Part shown: in pieces, positions 1 to 8,534 of the stretch
Layout: the number at the start of each line of letters is the position of its first letter
Position numbering within the stretch: position 1 is the stretch's first letter
NCBI RefSeq assembly: GCF_009647655.1
Contig: NZ_WJFD01000001.1
Span: 744,001 to 808,000, forward strand
Direction: 5' to 3'
Source: Chitinophaga sp. SYP-B3965
GTDB lineage: Bacteria; Bacteroidota; Bacteroidia; Chitinophagales; Chitinophagaceae
DNA: 64,000 nt
Position numbers and translations under genes: made by a program
Notes under the pieces: model-generated
What the model was told of the DNA's origin: nothing
Seen by the model: only the letters and a program-made list of their open reading frames with translations
Databases searched by the model: none

Positions 1-242
1 ACAGCCGAAATCAATCTAAATTAATGAAAAAATCTACGGTTGTAGTATATTTTTTGTTGCATTAAAGAGTGCAAAAGGCGCATTCACTATAAAAAATGCA
101 GTATTGGCGAAGTTCGCTGAAATATTGCAGTGATATAGGTTAACTTAGGAATAATGTACTTTTTGCTTTAACCTATTGTTTCCGGTTGTGATACAATAAG
201 CGTATTAACAAACTTAGGCGCTCTTTTCCAGGGCGCCTTTTT
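1..242. other. intergenic leader of the window
   Basis: No coding sequence with a convincing start, codon use or domain is visible in these 242 bases. The stretch is AT-rich and ends in a hairpin terminator. Any gene to the left lies outside the window. Confidence 0.5.
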
Positions 243-244
243 TT
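216..244 (+). terminator. Rho-independent terminator
   Basis: AGGCGC at 216-221 pairs with GCGCCT at 233-238 and is followed by a run of seven T. The T tract is on the plus strand, so it would end transcription arriving from the left. It abuts the stop codon of the minus-strand gene that follows. Confidence 0.75.
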
Positions 245-1244
245 ACTTTATGTCCAATACGGCTATACGCCCTTTTCCTCCTGCGAAGTATACTGCAGTA
301 CCTTTTTTAGCTTTACGTGCCACATGGTAGCCCTGCGGGTCATTGCCGAGGGGTAACCAGGTATTTCCGCCATCCTCAGAAAGCTCCGTCCCAAAAGGGC
401 CGGTAACGATCAGCCGTTTGGCATCCAGGTATTCCACACTGGTGCGGTAACCTTTGGGAGCCAGGGCAGGTGCCGTCCAGGTGCGCCCGCCATCTTTGGT
501 GATGAGGCAGTTCCGGTTTTCCTGTTTCACATCCTGGTAATCTCCGCCCACGGCTACGCCATTGGAGCCATCCCGGAAGGCAAAGGAAAAGATGCCGGTA
601 GTAGAAAGGCCCTGTGTGGCAGGCCAGGCCCTGAGATACCAGGCTTTACCGTTGTAACGGAAGAAGCGGGATACGGCGCCACCGCTGGCAAATGCAAAAT
701 CCTTGCCTTTCAGCGCCCTTAAAGTAGTGCCGCTGGCAGCAAAACAAGCCTCGCCGGGTAATGCTTTAGGCCCGGGCATCGGTTCCCAGCTTTCCCCGCC
801 ATTGCCGGTACGGAGAATAGTGAAAGTATCATTGATAGGATCTCCGATGATCACGCCTTCCCGGTCATTCCAGAAATCCATGGCGTCTAAAAAGATCCCT
901 TTGGTATCGTTGTAATACGTCTGTTTCCAGTTTTTTCCGCCATCTTTTGTGAGATAGATCCTGGCCGGTTCGCCGGAAGATACAATAACAGCCCTGTCCT
1001 TGCTAAAGGCTTCTATATCCCGGAAATCTACCGTATCACAACCCGGAATGGAATACCATTCCCAGGTGGCGCCGGCATCCATACTCCTGCCCGCTTTACC
1101 CTGGGTGCCGGATACCCATACAAGGGAGTCTGTTACAACACTAAGGCCGCGGATACTGTTAATAGGAGCAGTGGTGAGAACACGGGGTTGTGCATAAGTA
1201 GTTGTTCCCGTCAGCAGGATGAAAAGCAGTATAGTTAGTTTCAT
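243..1244 (-). CDS. secreted BNR/YCF48-like beta-propeller protein
   Basis: A 333-residue protein with an N-terminal signal peptide (hydrophobic residues 4-16, likely cleavage before Q19). At least five Asp-box/BNR-type turns are visible, of the form DGG-x-x-W (for example TKDGGKNW, TKDGGRTW, SEDGGNTW), spaced as in a sialidase-like or YCF48-like propeller. Such proteins are usually annotated as photosystem-stability-like or oxidoreductase-like, but the fold does not define an activity, and no catalytic set was recognised. It is probably periplasmic or secreted. It is divergent from the sensor kinase gene, with about 120 bases between the two starts. The family is a confident call; the function is unknown. 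Confidence 0.8.
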   Translation of the reverse strand: MKLTILLFILLTGTTTYAQPRVLTTAPINSIRGLSVVTDSLVWVSGTQGKAGRSMDAGATWEWYSIPGCDTVDFRDIEAFSKDRAVIVSSGEPARIYLTKDGGKNWKQTYYNDTKGIFLDAMDFWNDREGVIIGDPINDTFTILRTGNGGESWEPMPGPKALPGEACFAASGTTLRALKGKDFAFASGGAVSRFFRYNGKAWYLRAWPATQGLSTTGIFSFAFRDGSNGVAVGGDYQDVKQENRNCLITKDGGRTWTAPALAPKGYRTSVEYLDAKRLIVTGPFGTELSEDGGNTWLPLGNDPQGYHVARKAKKGTAVYFAGGKGRIAVLDIK

Positions 1245-1317
1245 GATCAGGTGTTGATTGTAACGATAAAATATATAAGAAAAATACGAATTAATTAGAA
1301 AGTGTACGTTAGAATTC

Positions 1318-1325
1318 TATATTTG
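1318..1325 (+). promoter_or_regulatory. -7 element of Bacteroidota promoter for the sensor kinase
   Basis: The octamer TATATTTG matches TAnnTTTG, the -7 element used by the Bacteroidota primary sigma factor, 39 bases before the ATG. No good TTG -33 element is seen about 19 bases upstream, so the promoter may be weak or regulated. Confidence 0.5.
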
Positions 1326-1364
1326 CATCTACCGTAAACCAGCTAATACCTTTATAACCAATTA

Positions 1365-4300
1365 ATGCGATCAGCAATACAACTTGGCATCCTGGTTACC
1401 CTATGGTTTATCGCCATTGCCCTACCTGCTCCTGCACAGGACAGGACGTATAATTTCGACGCATACGGGGTGGACAAGGGAATGTCTCAAAGCAGTATTT
1501 ACAGTATCATTCAAGGCGCGGAAGGATTCATATGGATCTCCACGTTCGATGGCGTGAACCGCTTTGACGGATATGTTTTCAACGAATACCGGTTTAATCC
1601 TTCAGACAAAAGATCTGGTGAGAAACCAGAAGAACGTATCCTGTACAATTCCGTATCCCAGCAGGGACGCGCGGTGATCAAAAGTTTTGGGCTGCAGGGC
1701 ACACGGAACCATTCTTTCTACCAGGACGGCCGCAAGCAGATGCTTGTATCCCACAACCTGGGCATCAGTTTATACGACAGGTATAAGAACACTTTCCGGT
1801 CCATTTTCCAGGATACCACCTATGTGAATGAAACAGAACGGGATAATATCCGCAAGTTCCTGATCCTGGGAGAAGATGAAGCCACACAGACCCTCTGGGT
1901 CTGGCGCCCGCTGAAAGGATTATACCTGCTGGATAATATTACCTATGAACTGAAAAAGATCATCCTGTATCCACCAGCTATTGTAAAGCGCAAAAAGGTA
2001 CCACTGACCGTTGTTAAACAGGGAAATAATATCTGGATGTCTTTCGAATCCCAGCAACTGGTGAAGATGGATATTCATACCACCCGGTTAACTACTTTCT
2101 GTCTGCCCACTTTAGCAGATAAACCTGTGATGAAAGTGCTGAACGGAGACTCCCTGTTGCTGGCCAGTACCGGTCATATCACCATCTTTGATACCAAACG
2201 GAATAAGTATACAGACCTCCCCATTGCAGACCGCAATGAACTCGGAGACCTGTTCGCCCCCACTGCCATTGAAGTGGATGACAAGGGGAATGCCTGGGTG
2301 GGCGGGAATAATGGTATCATTATCTACAGTGTGGCCAATCATGAAGTGATCAACCACATCACCAGCTTTAATACTTTTGAAGCCAATTCATTCAACAAGA
2401 TCATTTCTCTTTACCGGGACGGTGCCGATAATATGTGGATTGGAACAGACGGAGATGGTCTGAAAAAATATGCGCCGAATAAAAAAGTATTCTCCCTTTA
2501 CCGTTCTCCCCGTATTTCGCACAACATCGTAAAAGCAGTGTATAAACACGACGATGGCCGTTTGTATGTAGGGCTGCTCCAGGATGGGCTGGATATTTAT
2601 GATAAAGGCGGGAAGTACCTCAAACGGATCTCCAATGAAACAACGCCGGGTAAATTCCCGGTGAACAGCCTGCACAGCATCTGCCGTGAAGACTATGAAT
2701 CCCTCTGGCTGCATTTTGTGAGAGGCAGCATCGGGCTGTTTGATATTAAAACAGAACAGTTCCGCGACCTTACCCCACGTTTGCAATCACTGGGCCTGCC
2801 GGTGCAGGATGATATCTTTCCCTTCATCAGTAAACGTCCTAACGGGGAAACCTATTTCAACTACGGGGAATACCTGCTGATGTTCTCTGAAGCAGAGAAA
2901 GGATACCAGGCAGCGATCGTACACCGTTTCCCCGGAGAACAACTTACCTGTTTCTTCGAAGATTTCTGGGGCAACCAGTATGTAGGCACCCGCGCCAACC
3001 TCTATTGGCGGGATGCCAAAGGCGGCGCCTGGGAAAGTATCCCGCTGGCACTGAAAGACCTGGAGATCAAGTCTATCAACAAGAATGCCCACAAGGAATT
3101 GTTGTTGGGCACCAATAAAGGCCTGCTGATCCTCACGGAACAATACAGTCTGAAATCCCACTATAACAGCTATGACTATACGGGTATGGTCAGCGATTAC
3201 GTATATGCCGTACTGTTAGACGATAAAGATGGCATCTGGGTAAGTCATAATAAAGGGATCACACAGATCAAACAGAACTCTGATAACCTGGTCACCTATA
3301 ACTTTGAGGATGGACTGCAATCCAACGAATTTAATACCGGGGCCTATTTCAAGTCTATGGACGGGGAATTGTTCTTTGGCGGTATTCGTGGTGTAACCGG
3401 TTTCTATCCCCGCAATTTCAAGAATAATCCTTTCACCCCGCAGGTGATCATTAAACGGCTGGAGGTGCTGGATAAGCCCTTTAAATCAGATACCACCATC
3501 TCACTGCTGAGAAAAGTGGAACTGCCGTATAACCAGAACACCATCGCTATTGAATATGTGCCGCTGGAATTCACCAATCCGCTCAAGAACAAAGTACAGT
3601 ATATGCTGGAAGGGGCGGATGAAGACTGGCTGATGGCAGGCAACCAGAGCGTGGCGCGTTATACCAACCTGCGGCCCGGCAATTACATCTTCAAAGTAAA
3701 GGCCTGTAATAACGACGAAGTATGGAACACCGTGCCCACCACACTGGAGATCGTGATCAGGATACCATTCTGGCAATCGCTGTGGTTCCGCTTCTTATTG
3801 TTATTGCTGGTGTTGGGGATTGCTTATTATTTCTCTGCACTCTACCTGGATTATAAGATACGGAATGAAAAGCTGAAGCTGGAAAAAGAACAGGCGGTGG
3901 ACCAGGAACGTGCACGTATTTCCAGCGATATGCATGACGACCTTGGTTCTGGTCTTTCCACGATCCGTTTATTAAGTGAGATCGCTAAACGGAAGATCAA
4001 AGATACTGGGCCAATAAAAGAGATCGAGCGCATCTCTGAAGCAGCAGGAGAGCTGGTGGACAAAATGAGTGAGATCATCTGGGCCATGAGTTCTTCCAAC
4101 GATTCCCTGGCCAACCTCATAGCTTACATGCGGAGTTTTGCAGCGGACTTCCTGGAGCATGCCCACATTCAGCATCACTTCATCATCCCCGAAAATATTC
4201 CCAACGTTAAACTGAGCGGAGGTACCCGCCGTCATATTTACCTGGCTGTAAAAGAGTCTTTACACAATGTAATGAAGCATTCTAAAGCAACGGATGTTAT

Positions 4301-4493
4301 CATTGAAGTAAAAGTTTTTAAAAATATGACGATCATGATCAAGGATAATGGACAGGGTTTCGATCCTGAAAAGGTACGCCTGTTCGGCAACGGACTCAAA
4401 AATATAGAGAAGCGGATGCAGCAGGTAAATGGTCAGGCGGACATTATATCACAGGATGGTACCACAGTTTTCTTAGATATACCATTAAATTAA
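1365..4493 (+). CDS. two-component sensor histidine kinase with Reg_prop propeller and Y_Y_Y domain
   Basis: A 1042-residue membrane sensor kinase. Residues 1-25 form a signal peptide. About 26-690 carry repeated Reg_prop blades (motifs such as GxxWIST-DGVNRFD and MWIGTDGDGL), followed by a Y_Y_Y domain near 700-790. One membrane span lies around 806-826. A HisKA_3 dimerisation domain follows, with the phospho-acceptor His857 in the DMHDDLG motif, then an HATPase_c domain with N-box Asn968 and a DNGQGF motif at about 994. The layout is like the hybrid HTCS regulators of Bacteroidota, but the receiver and DNA-binding parts are absent and are supplied by the LuxR-type regulator 48 bases downstream. 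The periplasmic ligand cannot be read from the sequence. Confidence 0.93.
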   Translation: MRSAIQLGILVTLWFIAIALPAPAQDRTYNFDAYGVDKGMSQSSIYSIIQGAEGFIWISTFDGVNRFDGYVFNEYRFNPSDKRSGEKPEERILYNSVSQQGRAVIKSFGLQGTRNHSFYQDGRKQMLVSHNLGISLYDRYKNTFRSIFQDTTYVNETERDNIRKFLILGEDEATQTLWVWRPLKGLYLLDNITYELKKIILYPPAIVKRKKVPLTVVKQGNNIWMSFESQQLVKMDIHTTRLTTFCLPTLADKPVMKVLNGDSLLLASTGHITIFDTKRNKYTDLPIADRNELGDLFAPTAIEVDDKGNAWVGGNNGIIIYSVANHEVINHITSFNTFEANSFNKIISLYRDGADNMWIGTDGDGLKKYAPNKKVFSLYRSPRISHNIVKAVYKHDDGRLYVGLLQDGLDIYDKGGKYLKRISNETTPGKFPVNSLHSICREDYESLWLHFVRGSIGLFDIKTEQFRDLTPRLQSLGLPVQDDIFPFISKRPNGETYFNYGEYLLMFSEAEKGYQAAIVHRFPGEQLTCFFEDFWGNQYVGTRANLYWRDAKGGAWESIPLALKDLEIKSINKNAHKELLLGTNKGLLILTEQYSLKSHYNSYDYTGMVSDYVYAVLLDDKDGIWVSHNKGITQIKQNSDNLVTYNFEDGLQSNEFNTGAYFKSMDGELFFGGIRGVTGFYPRNFKNNPFTPQVIIKRLEVLDKPFKSDTTISLLRKVELPYNQNTIAIEYVPLEFTNPLKNKVQYMLEGADEDWLMAGNQSVARYTNLRPGNYIFKVKACNNDEVWNTVPTTLEIVIRIPFWQSLWFRFLLLLLVLGIAYYFSALYLDYKIRNEKLKLEKEQAVDQERARISSDMHDDLGSGLSTIRLLSEIAKRKIKDTGPIKEIERISEAAGELVDKMSEIIWAMSSSNDSLANLIAYMRSFAADFLEHAHIQHHFIIPENIPNVKLSGGTRRHIYLAVKESLHNVMKHSKATDVIIEVKVFKNMTIMIKDNGQGFDPEKVRLFGNGLKNIEKRMQQVNGQADIISQDGTTVFLDIPLN

Positions 4494-4577
4494 ATTAAAT
4501 TTGATTTCTATAACATTTTGGTGTTATGACTTTAAACTGAAATGATGGTATATTCGAAAAAAAAGCTGCAAAATAGC

Positions 4578-5207
4578 ATGGATATCATCTCTGTGGCTAT
4601 TGTTGAAGACAATCATGATATCCGGTCTGCCATGGAACTCCTGATCAATGGCTCAGAAGGATACGCGTGTATCGGTGCTTTCAACAATGCTGAAATTGCT
4701 CTCGAAAAGGTTCCCCAATTGTTACCCAATGTAGTGTTGATGGACTTCAACCTGCCAGGCATGAATGGAATTGAATGTATTATCAAGTTGAAAGCTGAGT
4801 ACCCCGACATGCAGTTTATGATGCTGACGGTTTATGAAGATGACGACAAGATCTTTATGGCCCTCGAAGCAGGCGCCAGCGGGTACATACTCAAGAAAAC
4901 ATCACCAGGCGAGTTATTGGATGCTATCCGCGATCTGCATGATGGAGGCTCTCCTATGAGTTCCCAGATTGCAAGAAGGGTGGTAGCATACTTCCAGAAA
5001 CAGGCGAAACCCAATCCGGCATTAGAAGCACTCACGTCCAGAGAAAAAGAGATCTTGGATCAACTGTCTAAGGGTTTCCTGTATAAAGAGATAGCAGGAA
5101 ATTTATTTATTAGCATCGAAACCGTTCGCCGGCACGTGCATAATATCTACGAGAAGCTGCATGTACGCAGCAGAACTGATGCCGTGAACAAGTATTTCAA
5201 CAGATAA
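4578..5207 (+). CDS. NarL/LuxR-family response regulator
   Basis: A receiver plus HTH_LuxR protein of 209 residues from the start preferred here. The receiver begins directly after MDIISVAIVEDN, with the acidic pair at the N-terminus and the phospho-acceptor Asp56 in VVLMDFNLPG. The C-terminal HTH follows the LTSREKEIL signature. An in-frame ATG at 4542 would add 12 basic residues with no family counterpart, so the ATG at 4578 is preferred. It follows the HisKA_3 kinase, which is the class that pairs with NarL-type regulators, so it is very likely the cognate partner. A strong terminator ends the pair. Confidence 0.93.
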   Translation: MDIISVAIVEDNHDIRSAMELLINGSEGYACIGAFNNAEIALEKVPQLLPNVVLMDFNLPGMNGIECIIKLKAEYPDMQFMMLTVYEDDDKIFMALEAGASGYILKKTSPGELLDAIRDLHDGGSPMSSQIARRVVAYFQKQAKPNPALEALTSREKEILDQLSKGFLYKEIAGNLFISIETVRRHVHNIYEKLHVRSRTDAVNKYFNR

Positions 5208-5231
5208 GAAGTATTTCTACATAAAATGCAA

Positions 5232-5263
5232 AGAGTCCCGGTCAGACCAGGACTCTTTTTTTA
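5232..5263 (+). terminator. Rho-independent terminator of the two-component pair
   Basis: AGAGTCC at 5232-5238 pairs with GGACTCT at 5250-5256, with further pairing inside, followed by seven T. It lies 25 bases after the response regulator stop codon. Confidence 0.88.
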
Positions 5264-5270
5264 TTTGGTT

Positions 5271-5443
5271 GATGTAAGCGTGTTTTCTGAATTAAGACCC
5301 GATAACCGGTAGTGCGTTTTTTTACAGATCGATGTAAGTGTTTTGTGAATTAAGACCCGATAACCGGTAGTGCTTTTTTACAGATCGATGTAAGTGTTTT
5401 CTCATTACGACCCGATAGCCAGCAGCGCCTTCTTCACAGACCC
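5271..5443. repeat. three-unit tandem repeat derived from the murQ 3' end
   Basis: Units at 5271-5330 (60 bases), 5331-5386 (56 bases) and 5387-5443 are homologous. The third contains the real end of murQ including its stop codon. Read on the minus strand, units 1 and 2 still spell ALPVIGS-stop, matching the ALLAIGS-stop end of MurQ. Units 1 and 2 are nearly identical to each other and differ more from the murQ tail itself. They lie downstream of the murQ stop, so they look like decayed duplicates of a gene end and not part of the coding region. Confidence 0.8.
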
Positions 5444-6226
5444 ATGTTCCACCAGCAGTTGCTTCGCTTTTTCATAATCACTGATCTGCGCTCTTTCCAT
5501 GAGCATTTTCACCCCTCTGTCCACCAGCTTATCATTGGTTAGCTGCATGTTCACCATCTTGTTGTCTTCTACACGGCCTAACTGGATCATGAGAGAAGTA
5601 GAGATCATGTTCAACACCAGCTTTTGCGCTGTACCACTTTTCATGCGGGTGCTGCCTGTTACAAATTCCGGCCCAACTACTACTTCCATCGGAAAATCCG
5701 CGGTATCGCTTACCGGGCTGCCGGGATTGCAGGAGATGCTGCCGGTGAGTATCCCGTTCTCCCTGCATTTGCGCAGGGCGCCTATCACATAAGGTGTAGT
5801 ACCACTGGCAGCAATGCCTATCACTACATCTTTCTCTGAAATAGAAAACTGTTGCAGATCCCTCCAGCCCTGTGTTTCATCATCTTCCGCATTCTCCACC
5901 GCTCTGCGGATAGCACTATCGCCACCGGCAATAAGCCCTATCACCAGGTCAAAAGGCACGCCGTAAGTGGGCGGGCACTCTGATGCATCCAGTATACCCA
6001 GCCGCCCGCTGGTACCGGCACCCATGTAAAATAACCTGCCGCCGGACAACATCTTATCTGCTGCAGCCAGCACAAATGCTTCTATAGCAGGGATCGCTTC
6101 CTGTACAGCTTTGGGCACACCAGCATCTTCTTCGTTTATACCAGTGAGTATTTCTTTCACGCTCATCTGCTCGAGATGACGATGGCGGGAAGATTGTTCT
6201 GTTACTTTGATAAATTCCTTTTTCAC
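5405..6226 (-). CDS. murQ: N-acetylmuramic acid 6-phosphate etherase
   Basis: MurQ cleaves the lactyl ether of MurNAc-6-phosphate to give GlcNAc-6-phosphate and D-lactate in the cytoplasm, a step of cell-wall sugar recycling. A GTG start at 6226 is chosen: it overlaps the stop of the upstream symporter gene by four bases (GTGA), has AGGAAA upstream, and yields 273 residues beginning VKKEFIKVTEQSSRH, as the family does. The longer reading to 6355 would lie inside the symporter gene. An SIS fold is evident (MGAGTSGRLG at about 68-77). The conserved glutamates fall at E83 (ASECPPTYG) and E114 (ENAEDD), the same numbers as the catalytic residues of the E. coli enzyme. It is the last gene of the DeoR-symporter-murQ operon. 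Confidence 0.96.
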   Translation of the reverse strand: MKKEFIKVTEQSSRHRHLEQMSVKEILTGINEEDAGVPKAVQEAIPAIEAFVLAAADKMLSGGRLFYMGAGTSGRLGILDASECPPTYGVPFDLVIGLIAGGDSAIRRAVENAEDDETQGWRDLQQFSISEKDVVIGIAASGTTPYVIGALRKCRENGILTGSISCNPGSPVSDTADFPMEVVVGPEFVTGSTRMKSGTAQKLVLNMISTSLMIQLGRVEDNKMVNMQLTNDKLVDRGVKMLMERAQISDYEKAKQLLVEHGSVKKALLAIGS

Positions 6227-7674
6227 TTTTGCAGATTTTTTCCTGGTATTAACCACAAACCAAGGAAAGTTAAAAGACCATTGATGAAAAGCAGTTCCAG
6301 TCCTATCTGGTAACCGCCGAATATCTTTGACTGGAACATATCCAGGATAAAACATAATACCGGTGAGATCACTACCACCACAGGTACGAGCGGATCATTC
6401 ACAGATCGTTTGGTAAGGATGCCAAAAGCAAAAAGCCCCAGCAATGGTCCGTAAGTAAAGGCAGCGATCTTCAGGATGAGGCCGATCATGCTGGGATTAT
6501 TCATCCATTTAAACACCATCACCATCAGCAGGAAGAGTGCTGCAAAAGTCAGGTGTACGATCTGGCGGGTACGTTTCTTTTCCTTGTCATCCATATTGGC
6601 ATTTCGGTTAATGCCCAGTATGTCTATGCAGAAAGAAGCCGTTAATGCAGTAATAGCACCATCCGCACTGGGGAACAGTGCAGAGATCAGTGCAATGATA
6701 AAGATGATGGATACGGCGGCAGGCATGTATTCCAGCGCAATAGTGGGGAACAGGCTGTCACCGCGGGCTGCGATACCTTTGCTTTCTGCAAACAATTGTA
6801 ACAGTCCGCCGAGGAAAAGGAATAAGAGCACAACCAGCATAAAGATCACCGCGAAGGTCATCATGTTCTTCTGGGAATCTTTCAGTGTTCTTACACTGAT
6901 GTTCTTCTGCATCATTTCCTGGTCCATCCCCGTCATGGTGATAGAGATGAAAGCACCGGCCACGATCTGTTTCACAAAGAAATACTTACTGGCAGGATCA
7001 GTAACGAAGATGTTGGAATATCCTTTTTCTGCGAGGGCCTTTGTACCATCCAGCAGGCTCATATCCAGGTTGCTCAGGATGTAATACACACATACTATGA
7101 GTCCTATGAGCATACACGCAGTTTGCAATGTATCCGTCCATACAATGGTTTTTACACCACCTTCAAAAGTATACAGCAGGATCATCAGGAGGATGATAAA
7201 AGCGGCTACCCAGAAAGGCAGTCCAAAACGTTCCAGTATAGTAAAGTGCAGGATATTCACCACCAGGTATAACCTGGCTGTGGCACCCAGTATGCGGGAA
7301 AGGATAAAGAACGATGCGCCTACTTTATAAGAAGCAAATCCCAGCCTTACCTGCAGGTAATTGTAGATGGAGGTAAGGTTCATCTTATAATAGATAGGGA
7401 GCAATACATATGCCACCACGATATAACCGATCAGGTTCCCGATGATGATCTGGAAATAGGAGAAGGATTCAATCCCTACTGTTCCCGGTACACTCACAAA
7501 CGTAACACCGCTAAGGGAAGTGCCTATCATCCCGAAAGCCACCAGCATCCAGTTGGAGCCGCGGTTGCCGATGAAGAAGGATTCATTGTTCGCATTACGG
7601 GAAGTGAACCAGGCAACCACCAATAACAACAGAAAATAAACGATAACCAGGGAAAATAATAAGACTGGTGACAT
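6223..7674 (-). CDS. sodium:solute symporter (SSS family), probable muramic-sugar importer
   Basis: A 483-residue polytopic protein with about 13 hydrophobic segments, typical of the SSS/SLC5 family. The segment GTSLSGVTFVSVPGT near residues 52-66 is typical of the family's first helices. It overlaps murQ by four bases and follows the DeoR gene by 33 bases, so translation is probably coupled. In Tannerella forsythia a symporter of this kind next to murQ takes up MurNAc across the inner membrane. The same substrate is inferred here from context, and sequence alone does not distinguish sugars. Confidence 0.88.
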   Translation of the reverse strand: MSPVLLFSLVIVYFLLLLVVAWFTSRNANNESFFIGNRGSNWMLVAFGMIGTSLSGVTFVSVPGTVGIESFSYFQIIIGNLIGYIVVAYVLLPIYYKMNLTSIYNYLQVRLGFASYKVGASFFILSRILGATARLYLVVNILHFTILERFGLPFWVAAFIILLMILLYTFEGGVKTIVWTDTLQTACMLIGLIVCVYYILSNLDMSLLDGTKALAEKGYSNIFVTDPASKYFFVKQIVAGAFISITMTGMDQEMMQKNISVRTLKDSQKNMMTFAVIFMLVVLLFLFLGGLLQLFAESKGIAARGDSLFPTIALEYMPAAVSIIFIIALISALFPSADGAITALTASFCIDILGINRNANMDDKEKKRTRQIVHLTFAALFLLMVMVFKWMNNPSMIGLILKIAAFTYGPLLGLFAFGILTKRSVNDPLVPVVVVISPVLCFILDMFQSKIFGGYQIGLELLFINGLLTFLGLWLIPGKNLQK

Positions 7675-7707
7675 GAATGTATTTTTTGATAAACGTTTCC
7701 AATTTAA

Positions 7708-8454
7708 TCATAAAACTTCTATACCCGTTTCCCGGTAAGGAATTAAGAGTTGATCCTGTGGATCTACTTCCGTGATAAGGGTTGTAAGCTTTGAAAGGTC
7801 GCATACTTTGATGCGTTGTGTGGTGTTGAGTTTCTCTGTGATAGAGAGAGAAACCACCCTGTCAGATGCTTCTATCATAGCTTTTTTCACTTCCACTACA
7901 TCCCAGTCGTTATCCGTAAGGCCATGTTTCACATCAATGGCATTGGTGCCCAGGAAGCAGAGGTCTGCTTTGATCCCGTTTAGTTTAGATACCACACCAC
8001 CGCCGATAGAGATCTGTGAGTTCTTCGAGATCCTGTCTCCCAGGAAGATCACTTCTATGTTCGGATGATGGATGTATTCATATGCGGCGGGTAAACTCAC
8101 CGTGATGAAAGTAGCGGATAGTTCAGGTGGCAATGCTTTAGCCAGTTCTATGATCGTAGTACCGCCTGTGGTGAGTACGAACATGCCATCCTTGATCAAA
8201 CGACAGGCTTTCATGGCAATGAGCTTCTTGCTGTTTAAAGCATACACATGATCTGAAGCAATGGATAAATGGAACGATTTGGAGAGCGCACCGCCGTGTA
8301 CTTTGATCAGTTTATCCTGCTGGGCCATTTCATTCAGGTCCCGGCGGATGGTATCTTCAGAAACGTCCATTTCCTGGCTGAGGTCCACAGACAATACTTT
8401 GTTGTGGAGGTTCACCTGGCGAAGGATAAATGACTGACGTTCCTTTTTAAGCAT
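7708..8454 (-). CDS. DeoR/GlpR-family transcriptional regulator
   Basis: A 248-residue regulator. Residues 1-60 form the DeoR winged helix-turn-helix (VSEDTIRRDLNEM), followed by the KVHGGAL hinge typical of the family. The C-terminal DeoRC sugar-phosphate sensor follows, with the TTGGTT phosphate-binding loop. DeoR repressors usually respond to a phosphorylated sugar intermediate. As first gene of the operon with the symporter and murQ, and divergent from anmK, it probably controls both sides in response to a muramic or GlcNAc phosphate. No operator was identified in the 80-base divergent region. Confidence 0.92.
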   Translation of the reverse strand: MLKKERQSFILRQVNLHNKVLSVDLSQEMDVSEDTIRRDLNEMAQQDKLIKVHGGALSKSFHLSIASDHVYALNSKKLIAMKACRLIKDGMFVLTTGGTTIIELAKALPPELSATFITVSLPAAYEYIHHPNIEVIFLGDRISKNSQISIGGGVVSKLNGIKADLCFLGTNAIDVKHGLTDNDWDVVEVKKAMIEASDRVVSLSITEKLNTTQRIKVCDLSKLTTLITEVDPQDQLLIPYRETGIEVL

Positions 8455-8534
8455 GGATCAATTTACTGCAATTATTCTGATAAAACCGCAAAAAGATGCA
8501 TATATTCACTTAGATACCCGTAAATACCAGCAAA

